NCBI RefSeq assembly: GCF_011694815.1
Contig: NZ_CP050177.1
Span: 682,001 to 746,000 of the forward strand
Source of the DNA: Streptomyces liangshanensis
Lineage (GTDB): Bacteria > Actinomycetota > Actinomycetes > Streptomycetales > Streptomycetaceae
Length of the DNA stretch: 64,000 nt
Reading direction: 5' to 3'
The notes under the pieces were generated by a model that had not been told where the DNA came from, did not search any database, and saw nothing but the letters and a program-made list of their open reading frames with translations. The position numbers and the translations under genes are program-made. Positions 24,535 through 34,153 of this stretch are shown piece after piece (within the stretch, counting starts at the first letter, position 1; the number at the start of each line of letters is the position of its first letter).

Positions 24535-26607
24535 TCAATGTGACGGCCCGTCCTGGACCAGGAACTCGCTCCACACACACTTGCCGCTGCCCCGTGACTC
24601 GACGCCCCAGGCGTCCGCGAGCCGGTCGACGAGCAGCAGCCCGCGCCCGGACACCCCCGCCTCCCCGGCGTCCCTGCGCCGCGGCAGCGCGCTGGAGCGG
24701 TCCTCGACCTCGACGCGCAGCCGCCGTACGGTCCCGGCCAGGACGCGTACGGTCACGATCGCGCCGCCGTCGGTGTGCATGAGCGCGTTGGTGATCAGCT
24801 CGTCGGCGGACAGCTCGATCTCGTCGGACCGGTGGCCCGCGCCCCAGGCGCCCACCGCGGCCCGGATCATGTGCCGCGCCGACCTGAGCGCCTCGGGGTC
24901 GCCCTGGGCGACGTGCTGCTGGAGGCGGCCGCCGGTCTGCGGGGCGTGGGCGCCCCTGCGGCGCAGCAGCAGGACCGCGACGTCGTCCTCGCCGCCCCGT
25001 TCGTCCACCACCTCGCAGAGCTTGTCGGCGAGCATCTGGAGGTCGCGCGGCCCGTCGCGGACGAGGGAGGACAGCAGGCGCATCCCGTCGTCGAGGTCGG
25101 CGCCCGGCTGTTCGACCAGTCCGTCGGTGAACAGCAGCAGGGTCTGCCCCGGGTCCAGTTCGAGTGTCCTGACCGGGTAGTCGAGCTCCCCGAAGAGCGC
25201 CGAGAGGCCGAGCGGCATCCCGCCGCCCACCGGGAACCGCCGGCAGCTGCCGTCCATGCCCCTGATCATGGGATCGACGTGCCCGGCGCGGACCAGCTGG
25301 ACCACGCCGGTCGTCAGGTCGGCCTCGGCGTAGAGGCAGGTCGCGAAGCGGTCGGTGTCCAGTTCGTGCAGGAAGACGGAGGCGCGGGCCATCACCGTCG
25401 CCGGGGTGTGCCCCTCGGCGGCGTACGCCCGCAGCACGATGCGCAGCTGGCCCATCACCGCGGCGGCGTGGGTGTCGTGGCCCTGGACGTCCCCGATGAC
25501 GGCGCCCACCCGCCCGCCGGGCAGCGGGATGACGTCGTACCAGTCACCCCCGATGTCCCGGCCGAGGCGGGCGGACCGGTAGCGGACCGCGATCTCGGCG
25601 CCCGGGACGGCGGGGATCCGGCGCGGCAGCATGGCCTGCTGGAGGCCCTCGGCCAGGTCGTGGTCCTGCTCGAAGAGCACGGCGCGCTGGAGGCTCTGGG
25701 CGATGCTGCTGCCGAGGGCGACGAGGAGGTTGCGGTCCTCGCCGCTGAAGCCGTTCTTGTCGCCGTAGAGCAGGCCGAGGGCGCCGATGGGGCGGGCCTG
25801 CGCGATGAGCGGGAGGTACGCGGCGGCGGTGATGCCGAGTCCGCTGATGTGCGGCCACAGGTCGGGGTACGACTCGGCGAACTCCTCGGCGGACTCGATG
25901 AAGCGCGGCGTGAGCGTCCGTACGACGTCGCTCATCGGGTACGGCTCGTCGATGCGGGTGACCCGGGTGCCGGGCACGAAGGACCCTTCGGGCCCTTCCG
26001 CGACCAGGTGGATGCGGCCCGACTCGACCAGGCCCATGACCAGGCTGGTGGCGCCGAGGTGCTCCAGGCCGTGGGACTCCTTGAGGACGTCGATGACGTC
26101 CTGGACGGTCCTGGCGTGGGCGAGCGCGGCGGTCGTGCCCTCGACGACGCTGGTCTGCACCCTGCGCACCGCGTCCAGTTCGAGCCGGGCGGTGGAGTCG
26201 GCGAGTTCCTGGCTGGCGTCGCGGACCACGCCGATCACGCGATGGGGCCGGCCGCCGCTCTCGCGGCGGATACGGCCCTGGGTGTGGATCCAGCGCAGCG
26301 TGCCGTCGCGCTGCCGGACGCGCATGTAGGCGCCGTAGGTCTCGCTGCCGTTCTCCATGGCCTCGGTCGCGACGGCGTACAGCCGGATGCCCTCGCTGTA
26401 CGGGATCCGGCCCCTGAGCCCGCTCGGGCGGCCGTCGTACTCCTCGGCCGTGAGGTCGAACACGGCGAGCGCCGAGCCGTCGAGGTGCAACAGCCCGCTG
26501 TCGAGGTCCCAGTCGAAGATGCCCATCCGGTTGAGGGACATGCTGAGATCCGGAGGGGCGGGCCAGTCATCAGGGAGCGACAGGGCGCCCGCTGCCCGTT
26601 CAGCCAT
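24535..26607 (-). CDS. PAS-GAF-SpoIIE phosphatase-HATPase multidomain regulator
   Basis: 690 residues in four blocks: PAS/PAC (about 20-140), GAF (about 150-315), PP2C-type SpoIIE phosphatase (about 325-540, with DIGGDWYDV, VIGDVQGHD and LLFTDGLVE), and an anti-sigma-type HATPase at the C-terminus (ELSADELITNALMHTDGGAI, SGRGLLLVDRLA). This union of anti-anti-sigma phosphatase and anti-sigma kinase in one chain is common in Streptomyces and belongs to partner-switching stress control. No membrane segment. The ATG lacks a strong ribosome site. Confidence 0.9.
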   Translation of the reverse strand: MAERAAGALSLPDDWPAPPDLSMSLNRMGIFDWDLDSGLLHLDGSALAVFDLTAEEYDGRPSGLRGRIPYSEGIRLYAVATEAMENGSETYGAYMRVRQRDGTLRWIHTQGRIRRESGGRPHRVIGVVRDASQELADSTARLELDAVRRVQTSVVEGTTAALAHARTVQDVIDVLKESHGLEHLGATSLVMGLVESGRIHLVAEGPEGSFVPGTRVTRIDEPYPMSDVVRTLTPRFIESAEEFAESYPDLWPHISGLGITAAAYLPLIAQARPIGALGLLYGDKNGFSGEDRNLLVALGSSIAQSLQRAVLFEQDHDLAEGLQQAMLPRRIPAVPGAEIAVRYRSARLGRDIGGDWYDVIPLPGGRVGAVIGDVQGHDTHAAAVMGQLRIVLRAYAAEGHTPATVMARASVFLHELDTDRFATCLYAEADLTTGVVQLVRAGHVDPMIRGMDGSCRRFPVGGGMPLGLSALFGELDYPVRTLELDPGQTLLLFTDGLVEQPGADLDDGMRLLSSLVRDGPRDLQMLADKLCEVVDERGGEDDVAVLLLRRRGAHAPQTGGRLQQHVAQGDPEALRSARHMIRAAVGAWGAGHRSDEIELSADELITNALMHTDGGAIVTVRVLAGTVRRLRVEVEDRSSALPRRRDAGEAGVSGRGLLLVDRLADAWGVESRGSGKCVWSEFLVQDGPSH

Positions 26608-26651
26608 GGAGACACTCTGTCATCATTTGTCGGATTCTTCGAGCGGTCCGG

Positions 26652-27752
26652 TCATTCCTGGGGGGCATCGGGGCCGGTCAGGACGTCACTGACCTGTTCC
26701 TTGTCGGGCTCGACGGGGAGCATCCCGTCGTCGCCGGTCGGGACGGGCTCCGGCTCAGGCTCCAGGGGCTGCTCCCCCGGCGGTTCCTCCGAGGGGGGCT
26801 CGGGGGGCAGGGTGTCGCCGGGCCGCAGCGTCGTGCGGGTGGGGACGCCGGACTCCCGCGGGGTCCTGTCCGGCTTCGCCGGGGCGGACGGCTCCGGAGT
26901 CGCGGACGGGCTGGCCTCGCCGGGCGGCCGTACCGCGTCGGGGTCGGTGATGTCGGCCTCGGGGCCGTACGGCGGCAGGATGTCGGGGAGCGCGTCCTCG
27001 TCCCCGTCCGTGCCGGTCCTGCGCTGCATCCATGCGACCTCGACCAGGTCGACGACGACCAGGCCGTCGACGGCCGCGTCCGCGCGGTTGATGACGACGA
27101 CGCGGCCGGGGGCGTACCCCGGCCAGCGCTTGCCCCGGTTCACGACGGCGCCCCGCACGGGGACCGGCGGACGCAGCGGGTTCCCGCACGCGCAGCGCAC
27201 CCGCGGCAGTCCCCGCTCGTCGACCATGACGGCGGTGCCGGCCTGGAGCACGGACTGGTACGGGGCGGCGGCGCCGTCGCGGTAGCCGTGCCCGGTCACC
27301 CGGGCGTCGGCCCGCAGGACCACCGGGGTGAGGCCGCGCAGGAAGGCCGGGACGCCGCTCCCGCCGATGCCGGCGCCCCGGGCGAAGGCGCGTGACCGCG
27401 TCCGGTCCTCGGTGAGGAAGCGGATCTGCCGTTCCACGTCGCAACTGGAGACGGAGCGGGCCGCCCCGTAGAGGCCGGGGGTCGAGCCGGGGAGGGCGCG
27501 CGCGGCGCGGACGGGCCCGGCGGAGGCCCGGGCGGCGGGCCGGCCGGCGGCGGGCGCCCCCTCGGACGTCACGGTCACGGTCGACGGGGTGAACGGGTCG
27601 CCGCCCCGGTCGCCGGCCGACTGGAAGAAGAGATCCTCGGCGCGCGGCTTCCCCGCCCCGCCGCCCCCGCAGCCCGACAGGACCAGCGCGCCCGCGGCCA
27701 GCGCGGACAGCGCGGCGAGTGGGGCGTACCGACGACGGTTGGGTGAGCGCAC
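26652..27752 (-). CDS. DUF6777 lipoprotein
   Basis: 366 residues. Signal peptide with lipobox LVLSGC. The core matches the DUF6777 family as I know it: SCDVERQIRFL, PAFLRGLTPVVLRADARVT and GLPRVRCACGNPL with paired Cys. The C-terminal third is a Pro/Glu/Asp-rich disordered tail. GTG start with GGAG 7 bases upstream. Probably tethered to the outer face of the membrane; function unknown. Confidence 0.82.
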   Translation of the reverse strand: MRSPNRRRYAPLAALSALAAGALVLSGCGGGGAGKPRAEDLFFQSAGDRGGDPFTPSTVTVTSEGAPAAGRPAARASAGPVRAARALPGSTPGLYGAARSVSSCDVERQIRFLTEDRTRSRAFARGAGIGGSGVPAFLRGLTPVVLRADARVTGHGYRDGAAAPYQSVLQAGTAVMVDERGLPRVRCACGNPLRPPVPVRGAVVNRGKRWPGYAPGRVVVINRADAAVDGLVVVDLVEVAWMQRRTGTDGDEDALPDILPPYGPEADITDPDAVRPPGEASPSATPEPSAPAKPDRTPRESGVPTRTTLRPGDTLPPEPPSEEPPGEQPLEPEPEPVPTGDDGMLPVEPDKEQVSDVLTGPDAPQE

Positions 27753-27847
27753 CGGTGTCTCCCGCCTCTTCCTCCGAAGGGTGTCCCCTCATGTCTGACG
27801 GAACCTCATCCGGCGCGCAAGCGGGGACCACCATGGGGGACCCCGGA

Positions 27848-27902
27848 CTTGAACGCGTTCAAGGGACGACATAGGCTGCGCGCAGGAATTGAACATGTTC
27901 AA
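27848..27902 (+). promoter_or_regulatory. Promoter embedded in two palindromic operators
   Basis: A perfect 16-bp palindrome CTTGAACGCGTTCAAG (27848-27863) and a perfect 14-bp palindrome TTGAACATGTTCAA (27889-27902) share the half-site TTGAAC and have centres 40 bp apart. The first contains the -35 TTGAAC (27849-27854); TAGGCT (27872-27877) follows after 17 bases as -10; the second operator lies just after the expected start. Such sites are typical of TetR-type repressors. No regulator gene lies nearby. Confidence 0.75.
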
Positions 27903-27920
27903 GTCTGGGGGTGGCATGAG

Positions 27921-28757
27921 ATGTCCGTGCTGGTCAGCCTTGTCGTGATGCTCGGCATGCTGGTGATCGTGCCGGTGGGGCTGCGGCTGCTGGAGACGCC
28001 GGGCGCGCCGCCCGCGCCCGGTCTGTCCGCGCTACGCCGCCTGTGGCCCCTGCCCGCCTCGCTGGGCGCCGTCGCGCTCTGGCTGCCGCGCGGCGGGACG
28101 GCCGTCGCCCTCGCCGCCTGCTACGCGCTCGCCACCCTCGTGCTGGCGCTGCACGCCCCGCTCCGGCTGATGAGGACGCGGTCCCTGGCACCGGCCGAGA
28201 TCGCCGCGCTCACCGCGCTGGTGACCCCGGCCGTGGCGGGGGTCTCGCTCGTCGCCGAGCGAGGAGGTCACGCGCTCCTCGGCTTCGGCCCGCCGGTGCT
28301 GCGGCTGACCGTCGCGCACTTCCACTTCGCGGGCTTCGCGGCCGCGCTGGTGGCGGGGCTGGTCTGCCGGGCGGTGGACGGGCGGGCCGGGCGGTTCGCC
28401 GCGCTGAGCGTCCCCCTCGGCACGCTGCTCGTCCTCACCGGGTTCTTCACCGGCGACCGGACGGAGCTGGCCGGCGCGGTCGTCCTGACGGCGGGCATGT
28501 GGACCGTGTCGCTGCTGACCTGGCGGGACATCAGGACCCGCGGCGGGACCCGCGGCGTCCGCGCCTTCCTCGCCGTCTCCGCGTGCGTCCTGCCGGTGAC
28601 CATGGCACTCGCGCTGAGCTGGGCGCTCGGCGAGGCCACCGGACTGCCCCACCCCACCCTCACCTGGATGGCCGCCACCCACGGCCTCGGCAACGCCCTC
28701 GGCTTCGCCCTCTGCTCGGTCCTGGCCTGGCGACGACTCAAGGAGACCCCCGCATGA
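27921..28757 (+). CDS. YndJ-like integral membrane protein
   Basis: 278 residues with about eight hydrophobic segments. The motif VAHFHFAGFAAALVAG mid-protein and ATHGLGNALGF near the end are conserved in the YndJ family, as far as I recall. It is paired with a DUF1990 gene that starts within its stop codon (ATGA), a pairing I associate with this family. GGGGTGG precedes the ATG. Expression should depend on the TTGAAC palindromes upstream. Function unknown. Confidence 0.78.
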   Translation: MSVLVSLVVMLGMLVIVPVGLRLLETPGAPPAPGLSALRRLWPLPASLGAVALWLPRGGTAVALAACYALATLVLALHAPLRLMRTRSLAPAEIAALTALVTPAVAGVSLVAERGGHALLGFGPPVLRLTVAHFHFAGFAAALVAGLVCRAVDGRAGRFAALSVPLGTLLVLTGFFTGDRTELAGAVVLTAGMWTVSLLTWRDIRTRGGTRGVRAFLAVSACVLPVTMALALSWALGEATGLPHPTLTWMAATHGLGNALGFALCSVLAWRRLKETPA

Positions 28758-29289
28758 ACGACCCGCTCGTGGAACCCGCCCCCGCCGACGCCCCGTTCAG
28801 CTACCCCGAGGTCGGCGCGACCCGGCTCGGCCCGCTCCCCCGCGGCTACAGCCACCTCTTCCACACCGCCAGGATCGGCCGGGGCCGCCCCGCCTTCGAG
28901 GCAGCGGGCACCGCCGTGACCACCTGGGCGATGCACCGGCGGACGGGCGCCGGGATCCGGGCCCGCTCCTCCCGCGCGCTCCCGGGCACCGCCGTCGAGG
29001 TCTCCGTGGGCGCGGCCCGCTGCGGCTGGCCGTGCCGTGCCGGGTGGTGTGGGCGGTGTACGAGGAGAACCGCACCGGCTTCGCGTACGGGACGCTGCCG
29101 GGGCACGCGGAGCGCGGCGAGGAGTCCTTCGTGGTCGATCTGCACGAGGACGGCACGGTGTGGTTCACCGTGATGGCCTTCAGCCGGCCGGCCCGGTGGT
29201 ACACCAGGCTGGCGGGCCCGCTGGTGCCCGTCCTGCAACGCGCCTACGCCGCCCGGCTGGGCCGCGTCCTGGCGCGCATGGCGGCCTGA
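28754..29289 (+). pseudogene. DUF1990 gene interrupted by a -1 frameshift
   Basis: The first part, from ATG at 28754 (overlapping the YndJ stop), reads as DUF1990 (SYPEVGATRLGPLPRGYSHL, AAGTAVTTWAMHRRTGAG) for about 87 codons. The family sequence then continues in another frame (LAVPCRVVWAVYEENRTGFA ... GEESFVVDLHEDGTVWFTV) to the TGA at 29289. The switch falls at 29014-29015, where one G is missing from the expected GGG. An intact gene would be 537 bp. It is either a recent mutation or a sequencing error in a GC run; the coding character is kept on both sides. Confidence 0.85.
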
Positions 29290-29300
29290 GACACGCGGAC

Positions 29301-29346
29301 GCGGGTGTGCGGGGAGGGGCAGCGCCGCCCCTCCCCGCACACCCGC
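29301..29346. terminator. Strong bidirectional terminator
   Basis: Perfect 20-bp stem (29301-29320 and 29327-29346) with a 6-base loop, between the DUF1990 gene and the convergent phosphoesterase gene. Confidence 0.85.
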
Positions 29347-29389
29347 GCGTACGGACGTCGGTCCGCCGGCAGGTAAGACCGCCGGCACG

Positions 29390-31267
29390 TCAGGCCGCCG
29401 CGCGATCCCGGCCGCGACGGCGCACGAGCGCCCCGCCACCGATCGCGACGAGCAGCGCCGCGCCGATCGCGGTCGGCAGCACCACGGACGTGGAACCGCT
29501 CGACGCCGCCAGACCCGCCCGGTCGAGGTTGCCCCCGGCCGGACCCGTGATCTTCGACTTGACCGGCTTCGCCGGGTGCTTCGGGATCGACTTGATCGAG
29601 GAGACCGAGCCGTCCTTGCTCAGCAGCACCTGGACGTTGTTCGGGTGCTTGAAGTCGAAGGCGTTGAGGAGCGTGCCGCCCCGGACGTCGAACGAACCGT
29701 CACCGATCCGGCCGGTCTTCCAGTTGTTCTCGATGAACGAGGTGATCGACGTCTGCTCGGTGAGCGTGTGGTCGATGTGGTTCGTCTTCGAGTACGGCGA
29801 GATGACCAGCAGCGGCTGGCGCGGGCCGGGGCCGCACCGGTCCTGGTAGCCGGCCTTCGCGACGGGGCCCTGCTGGCAGGCCTTGGCGTCGGTGGGCAGG
29901 CCGTTGGAGCCCAGCGTCTTGTCCTTGGACCCGTTGAGGACCGGCGGGGTGACGTGGTCGTACCAGCCGTCCGAGTCGTCGTAGGCGACGACGATCGCGG
30001 TGTCCTTCCACTGCGCGGACTTCTGGATCTTGTTGATCTCAGTGGTCAGCCACTGCTGCTCGTCCAGCGGGTCCGAGGTGCCGGGGTGGCCGTCCTGGTA
30101 CTGGCCCGCCTTGAGGAAGCTCACCGCGGGCAGCTTCTGGGCGGCCAGGGCCGCGTCGAAGTCGGTGAGGTCGTAGTTGTGGTTGGCCCGCCCCTGGTGC
30201 CCGATCTCGTCGACCGAGGCCGGCGCGAGGTGGTGCGGGTTGGAGGTGGACTTGTAGTACTCGAACGGCGAGTGGTGCGGGCTGTAGTCCTTCACAGCCG
30301 TGCCGCCCACGTTGTTGTGCGTGGTGTCGCACTTCGCGTACGTGCCCGGCGTACCGTCCCACGCGGTGCTCGGCCGGAAGCCGCCCTGGAACCAGCCCCA
30401 GGTGTCGCCCTTCTCGTTCAGCAGGTCACCGATGTTCTTGCCCTTGAGGGCCGCGAGCGCGCTGGTGCTCGTGTGGTCGCTGTCCGAGCAGTCGTCGTAC
30501 GCCGGGTCGGGGTCGGCCACGACCGTGCCGACACCCTTGGCGTCCGGCGAGACCAGCACGGACGAGCTGGGGGTGGCGGTCTGCTTCGGGTTCTCGGTGC
30601 CCGAGGCCGGGTCGACCGAGATCGCCCCGTGCGTCTGGCCCGAGACCAGGTTCAGCGCGCCGGGGGTCGAGGGACCGAAGGAGGAGCTGTACGAGTTGTC
30701 GCTCAGCGTGTAGTGCTGGGCGTAGTTCCACAGCGCCGTGACGGTGTTGCCGTCGTAGTAGTCCATGACCGAGCCGGGCTCGTTGAACAGACCACCGCTG
30801 CACGTGTCGTTCTCGGTGTTCTGGACGAACTTGTCGGCCTTGCCGTTGTTGTACGCGAGCTGCTCGGGCCCGTAGTTGTGGTTCTGCGAGCAGGTCAGCG
30901 CCTGCGACGGGGTGAGCCGCTTCGGCAGGTACTGGTTCGGGTTCTTCTTCAGCAGGTTCGCGCTGGCGAGGTTGTTGACCGCCTTGGGCGTCTTCTTCGA
31001 GGCGACGAAGGGAGTGCCGTCGGTGTTCGCGGCCTTCGGGTACGTCGCGAAGTAGTGGTCGAAGGACTCGTTCTCGTCGAAGAGGACGACCACGTGCTTG
31101 ATCGGGGTCGTGGTCTTCGCGCTGTTGTCCTTTGGCTGGTGGGCGGCGGCCGCCGAGGCGGGCGCCACCGAGCCGCCGAGCGCGATGAGGGCGGCGGCGG
31201 TGGCGAGCGTCGCGGCCCGTCCCGTCCCGCGCCTGCCCTGGCGCGCTATGGCTCTTGCACTGAACAT
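29390..31267 (-). CDS. Secreted phosphoesterase (phospholipase C/acid phosphatase family)
   Basis: 625 residues. Signal peptide (ending near APASAAAA), then the PF04185 phosphoesterase domain with the metal motif LFDENESFDHYF, a mid-domain Asp motif VAYDDSDGWYDHV, and GPRQPLLVISPYSK. A Lys/Pro-rich linker, one C-terminal membrane segment (PTAIGAALLVAIGGGALV) and a basic RRRGRDR tail follow. It should be displayed outside the cell and release phosphate from esters such as phospholipids. AGGTG precedes the ATG at 31267. A standard PHO box was not recognised upstream. Confidence 0.88.
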   Translation of the reverse strand: MFSARAIARQGRRGTGRAATLATAAALIALGGSVAPASAAAAHQPKDNSAKTTTPIKHVVVLFDENESFDHYFATYPKAANTDGTPFVASKKTPKAVNNLASANLLKKNPNQYLPKRLTPSQALTCSQNHNYGPEQLAYNNGKADKFVQNTENDTCSGGLFNEPGSVMDYYDGNTVTALWNYAQHYTLSDNSYSSSFGPSTPGALNLVSGQTHGAISVDPASGTENPKQTATPSSSVLVSPDAKGVGTVVADPDPAYDDCSDSDHTSTSALAALKGKNIGDLLNEKGDTWGWFQGGFRPSTAWDGTPGTYAKCDTTHNNVGGTAVKDYSPHHSPFEYYKSTSNPHHLAPASVDEIGHQGRANHNYDLTDFDAALAAQKLPAVSFLKAGQYQDGHPGTSDPLDEQQWLTTEINKIQKSAQWKDTAIVVAYDDSDGWYDHVTPPVLNGSKDKTLGSNGLPTDAKACQQGPVAKAGYQDRCGPGPRQPLLVISPYSKTNHIDHTLTEQTSITSFIENNWKTGRIGDGSFDVRGGTLLNAFDFKHPNNVQVLLSKDGSVSSIKSIPKHPAKPVKSKITGPAGGNLDRAGLAASSGSTSVVLPTAIGAALLVAIGGGALVRRRGRDRAAA

Positions 31268-31429
31268 CTGTCACCTATCGCTGCGTGCGCGCCCGGCCGC
31301 CCCCGTCGGACGCCCGGGTGGTGCGCGCCGTCTGTTTTGTCGTCTGCATGGTCGGATGCCTGTACGCACCAATGCGTGGCTCGACCATGTATCCGGGGTG
31401 AATGGTTGGTCAGGGAATGCAAATGTCTT

Positions 31430-32725
31430 TCACGCCAGGAGGGCGCGGCCCAGCCAGTCGGCGCTGTCGCGTATGCCGGGGAGGGCGAAGAAGTAGCCGC
31501 CGCCGTACGGCTTGATGTAGTCCACCAGCGGTTCGCCCGCGAGCTTCTTCTGCACGGCGGCGAACTGCCGGTCCAGGTCCTGCTGGAAGCAGCAGAACAC
31601 CAGGCCGGTGTCGAGGTCGCCGTTGTCCCGTACCCCGCGGTCGTAGTTGTAGCCGCGCCGCAGCAGCCTGCTGTCCGCGGTCGCCGCGGTCCTGGGGTTG
31701 GCCAGCCTGATGTGCGCGTCCAGCGGGATGACGTCGCCCTGCGGGTCCTGGGGGTAGCGGGGCAGGTCGGTCTCGTGGCGGCCGTCCAGGGGGGCTCCGC
31801 TGTCGCGGGAGCGGCCCATCATCCGCTCCTGCTCGTGGATGGACACCCGGTCCCAGAACTCCACCATCATCCGGATCAGCCGCACCACCTGGTAGCTGCC
31901 GCCGGCCGTCCAGGCCGGCTCGCCCGCGCCGGGCCGTACCCAGACCAGTTGGTCCATGAGGCGCGCGTCCCCGGTGTCGGGGTTGGCCGTGCCGTCCTTG
32001 AAGCCCATCAGGTTGCGGGGGGTGCCGGAGGGCCGCGGCGGCGACACGAAGCCCTCCATGCGCCAGCGGACCTGCATCAGCCCGCGGGTGTGCCGGGCGA
32101 CGTCACGCAGGGCGTGCGCGACGGTGTCGGGGTGGTCGGCGCAGAGCTGGAGCATCAGGTCGCCGTGGCACCAGGCGTCCTCCGGGTCGTCGTCCGGGAA
32201 GACGTCCATCGGGCGGAGCCTGCGGGGGCGGCGGGAGGCGAGGCCGAAGCGGTCGTCGAAGAGCGAGGCGCCCACCGCGACGGTCGCGGTGAGCCCGTCG
32301 GCGGGGACGACCGGGCCCAGCACACCGGAGTCGGGCAGCGGCGCGGAGATGCCGAGCGGCTCGGGGACGCCGCCCGCGGTCAGGAACCGCAGGCGTTCGG
32401 TCAGGGTGCGCAGCAGGGTGGTCAGTTCGGCGCGGTCGCGTGCGGTGACGTCGAAGGAGGTGAACACGGCGTGGCGCTGGAGGGGCGTCAGGATGCCGGC
32501 CTGGTGGGCGCCGTGGAAGGCGATCGTGTGCCCTTCCGGCCGCGCCGACACCGGCTCGTCGTCCGCGCGGGCGACAGCGCCCACTCCCCCGGCGCCGACG
32601 GCGGCCCCGGCGGCGCCCGCCACCAGGGCCCGGTGGAGGAAGGACCGCCGCCGTACGCCGGACGGGGCGGTCCCCGCGGGGTCCGCGTCGCCGTGGGGCG
32701 GGGTGAGGGTGGGGTCGGTGGTCAT
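31430..32725 (-). CDS. efeB: EfeB: Tat-exported DyP-type haem peroxidase/deferrochelatase
   Basis: 431 residues. The twin-arginine signal [17 protein letters not shown] directs folded export. The DyP domain has the GFKDGTANP motif (distal Asp) and the region with the proximal haem His ([12 protein letters not shown]). EfeB works with EfeO in ferrous iron or haem-iron acquisition. Its start overlaps the efeO stop by four bases, so the two are co-translated. No efeU permease gene precedes or follows. Confidence 0.92.
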   Translation of the reverse strand: MTTDPTLTPPHGDADPAGTAPSGVRRRSFLHRALVAGAAGAAVGAGGVGAVARADDEPVSARPEGHTIAFHGAHQAGILTPLQRHAVFTSFDVTARDRAELTTLLRTLTERLRFLTAGGVPEPLGISAPLPDSGVLGPVVPADGLTATVAVGASLFDDRFGLASRRPRRLRPMDVFPDDDPEDAWCHGDLMLQLCADHPDTVAHALRDVARHTRGLMQVRWRMEGFVSPPRPSGTPRNLMGFKDGTANPDTGDARLMDQLVWVRPGAGEPAWTAGGSYQVVRLIRMMVEFWDRVSIHEQERMMGRSRDSGAPLDGRHETDLPRYPQDPQGDVIPLDAHIRLANPRTAATADSRLLRRGYNYDRGVRDNGDLDTGLVFCCFQQDLDRQFAAVQKKLAGEPLVDYIKPYGGGYFFALPGIRDSADWLGRALLA

Positions 32726-34014
32726 GAGGTCCTCCGTACGTCGAAGATGACCGCCACGGAGGCCAACTGTTCCGCCAGGTCGCCGAAGTCGGCGTCGATC
32801 CGTTCGCGGTCGGCGCGGGGCAGGGCCGTCGGCGCCCGCCAGCCGCCGCGGGACGCCAGGGCGTCCAGGTCCTTCCCGGTGGTCCGCAGTCCGCCGTCGA
32901 TCCGCGGCAGCCCGGTGTCGCGGGGCGTCAGCAACGGGCGCAGCAGCGTCACGAGTTCGGCGGTGCCGTCCAGTCCGGCGCGGGCCGAGGCGAGGGAGGT
33001 GCCGCTGCCGAAGTCGGAGCGGCCCGTCAGGTCCTGCTGGATGCTGTCCTCGGTGATCTCGTGGGTGCGCAGGCCCAGGTCGAGCGGGTCCATGCGGGTG
33101 TCCGCCCACTCGCTCCGCAGGGTCCCCACGTCGGCGGCCAGCCGGTCGGCGGGACCGCGCAGCGTCTTCGCCGGCTCGCCGTGCCACAGCCCGTACTCGA
33201 CCCGGTGGAAGCCGGTGAAATCCGGGTCGTGCGGGCCGCCGGGGAGCCCGGCGTCGGTGCCGTCCACGGCGGAGCCGAGGTCGCCGAACGCGCCGTACGC
33301 GCCGCCGAGCCGGACGAACGCCAGGTGCGCGGGGAGCCAGGCCTTGCGGGCGGCGGCCAGGTCGCCCCGGTCGACCGCGTCGCGCAGTGTGTCGACCCGG
33401 TCGACGACACCGCCGAACCCGCCGGCCACCCACTTCTGGTAGGCGAGGGCCACGGGGATCAGGTCGTGGTTGTTGACGGGCAGCACCGCGGGTCCGCCCC
33501 GGGCGGGTCCGGCGCTGATGCGTACGGGCGCGCCGGTGACGGCGTCGGTGTCCTCGACCAGGCAGCGGAAGGTGTAGGTGCCGCGGCCCAGGGTGACCCG
33601 GATCGGGCGGGTGGTGCCGGGCGCGAGCCCGTCCACCTCGCCGAGCAACGCGCCCGTGGTGTCGGTGAGATACACCTCGGCGGCGCTGGTCGTGTTGTTG
33701 CGTACGTCGAAGACCTGGAGTCCCGCGCGGGGGTGCTGCCAGCCCTTGCCGCAGGTCTCGGAGGCGTCGGACGCCTCGACGGCGGTGTGCGGCAACCCAT
33801 CGGCGGGCGCGTCCGGCGCGTCGGCGGGGTCCGTCCGCTCGGCGACGGTACGCGGGGCGTCCGTGCCGGGGAGTGCGAGGGCGAGCGCGCCGCCCGTACC
33901 CGCCAGGGCGAGGCACACGGCGAGGGTCACCCGCCCGCGTCGGAGACGGCGGACGGACGGGGCGTCCGCCCGCGGTCCCGGGGGGACGTGGTGGAAGAGG
34001 TCACGTAGCGGCAC
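32722..34014 (-). CDS. efeO: EfeO: iron-uptake protein with cupredoxin and M75 domains
   Basis: 430 residues. N-terminal membrane anchor or signal ([19 protein letters not shown]), a cupredoxin-like domain (about 85-170), then the M75/imelysin domain with the HxxE motif in FHRVEYGLW. In EfeUOB systems EfeO binds iron outside the membrane and hands it to the permease EfeU. GTG start without a strong ribosome site. EfeU is missing from the window, so the pair must work with a distant permease or otherwise. Confidence 0.9.
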   Translation of the reverse strand: MPLRDLFHHVPPGPRADAPSVRRLRRGRVTLAVCLALAGTGGALALALPGTDAPRTVAERTDPADAPDAPADGLPHTAVEASDASETCGKGWQHPRAGLQVFDVRNNTTSAAEVYLTDTTGALLGEVDGLAPGTTRPIRVTLGRGTYTFRCLVEDTDAVTGAPVRISAGPARGGPAVLPVNNHDLIPVALAYQKWVAGGFGGVVDRVDTLRDAVDRGDLAAARKAWLPAHLAFVRLGGAYGAFGDLGSAVDGTDAGLPGGPHDPDFTGFHRVEYGLWHGEPAKTLRGPADRLAADVGTLRSEWADTRMDPLDLGLRTHEITEDSIQQDLTGRSDFGSGTSLASARAGLDGTAELVTLLRPLLTPRDTGLPRIDGGLRTTGKDLDALASRGGWRAPTALPRADRERIDADFGDLAEQLASVAVIFDVRRTS

Positions 34015-34085
34015 GAAACTGGATGGTAGTTGCAGTTACCGTGGTGACCAGGGGCGACTCGGTGAAGTTCGCCCGAAGTTCAGGT

Positions 34086-34115
34086 GTCCGGCCGACGCCG
34101 GGGCGCCGGCCGGAC
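34086..34115. terminator. Hairpin downstream of the 56-residue peptide gene
   Basis: 9-bp stem (34086-34094 and 34107-34115) with a 12-base loop, between the small peptide gene and efeO. A second short GC hairpin follows near 34135-34150. Confidence 0.5.
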
Positions 34116-34153
34116 GGGCGTCCCGCGACGCCCCGGCCCGTGGGCCGGCCCGG

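Noticed and set aside
31268..31430. PHO box upstream of the secreted phosphoesterase
   Set aside because: Only one GTTCACC-like element (reverse of GGGTGAAT near 31398) was seen, without the direct repeat needed.
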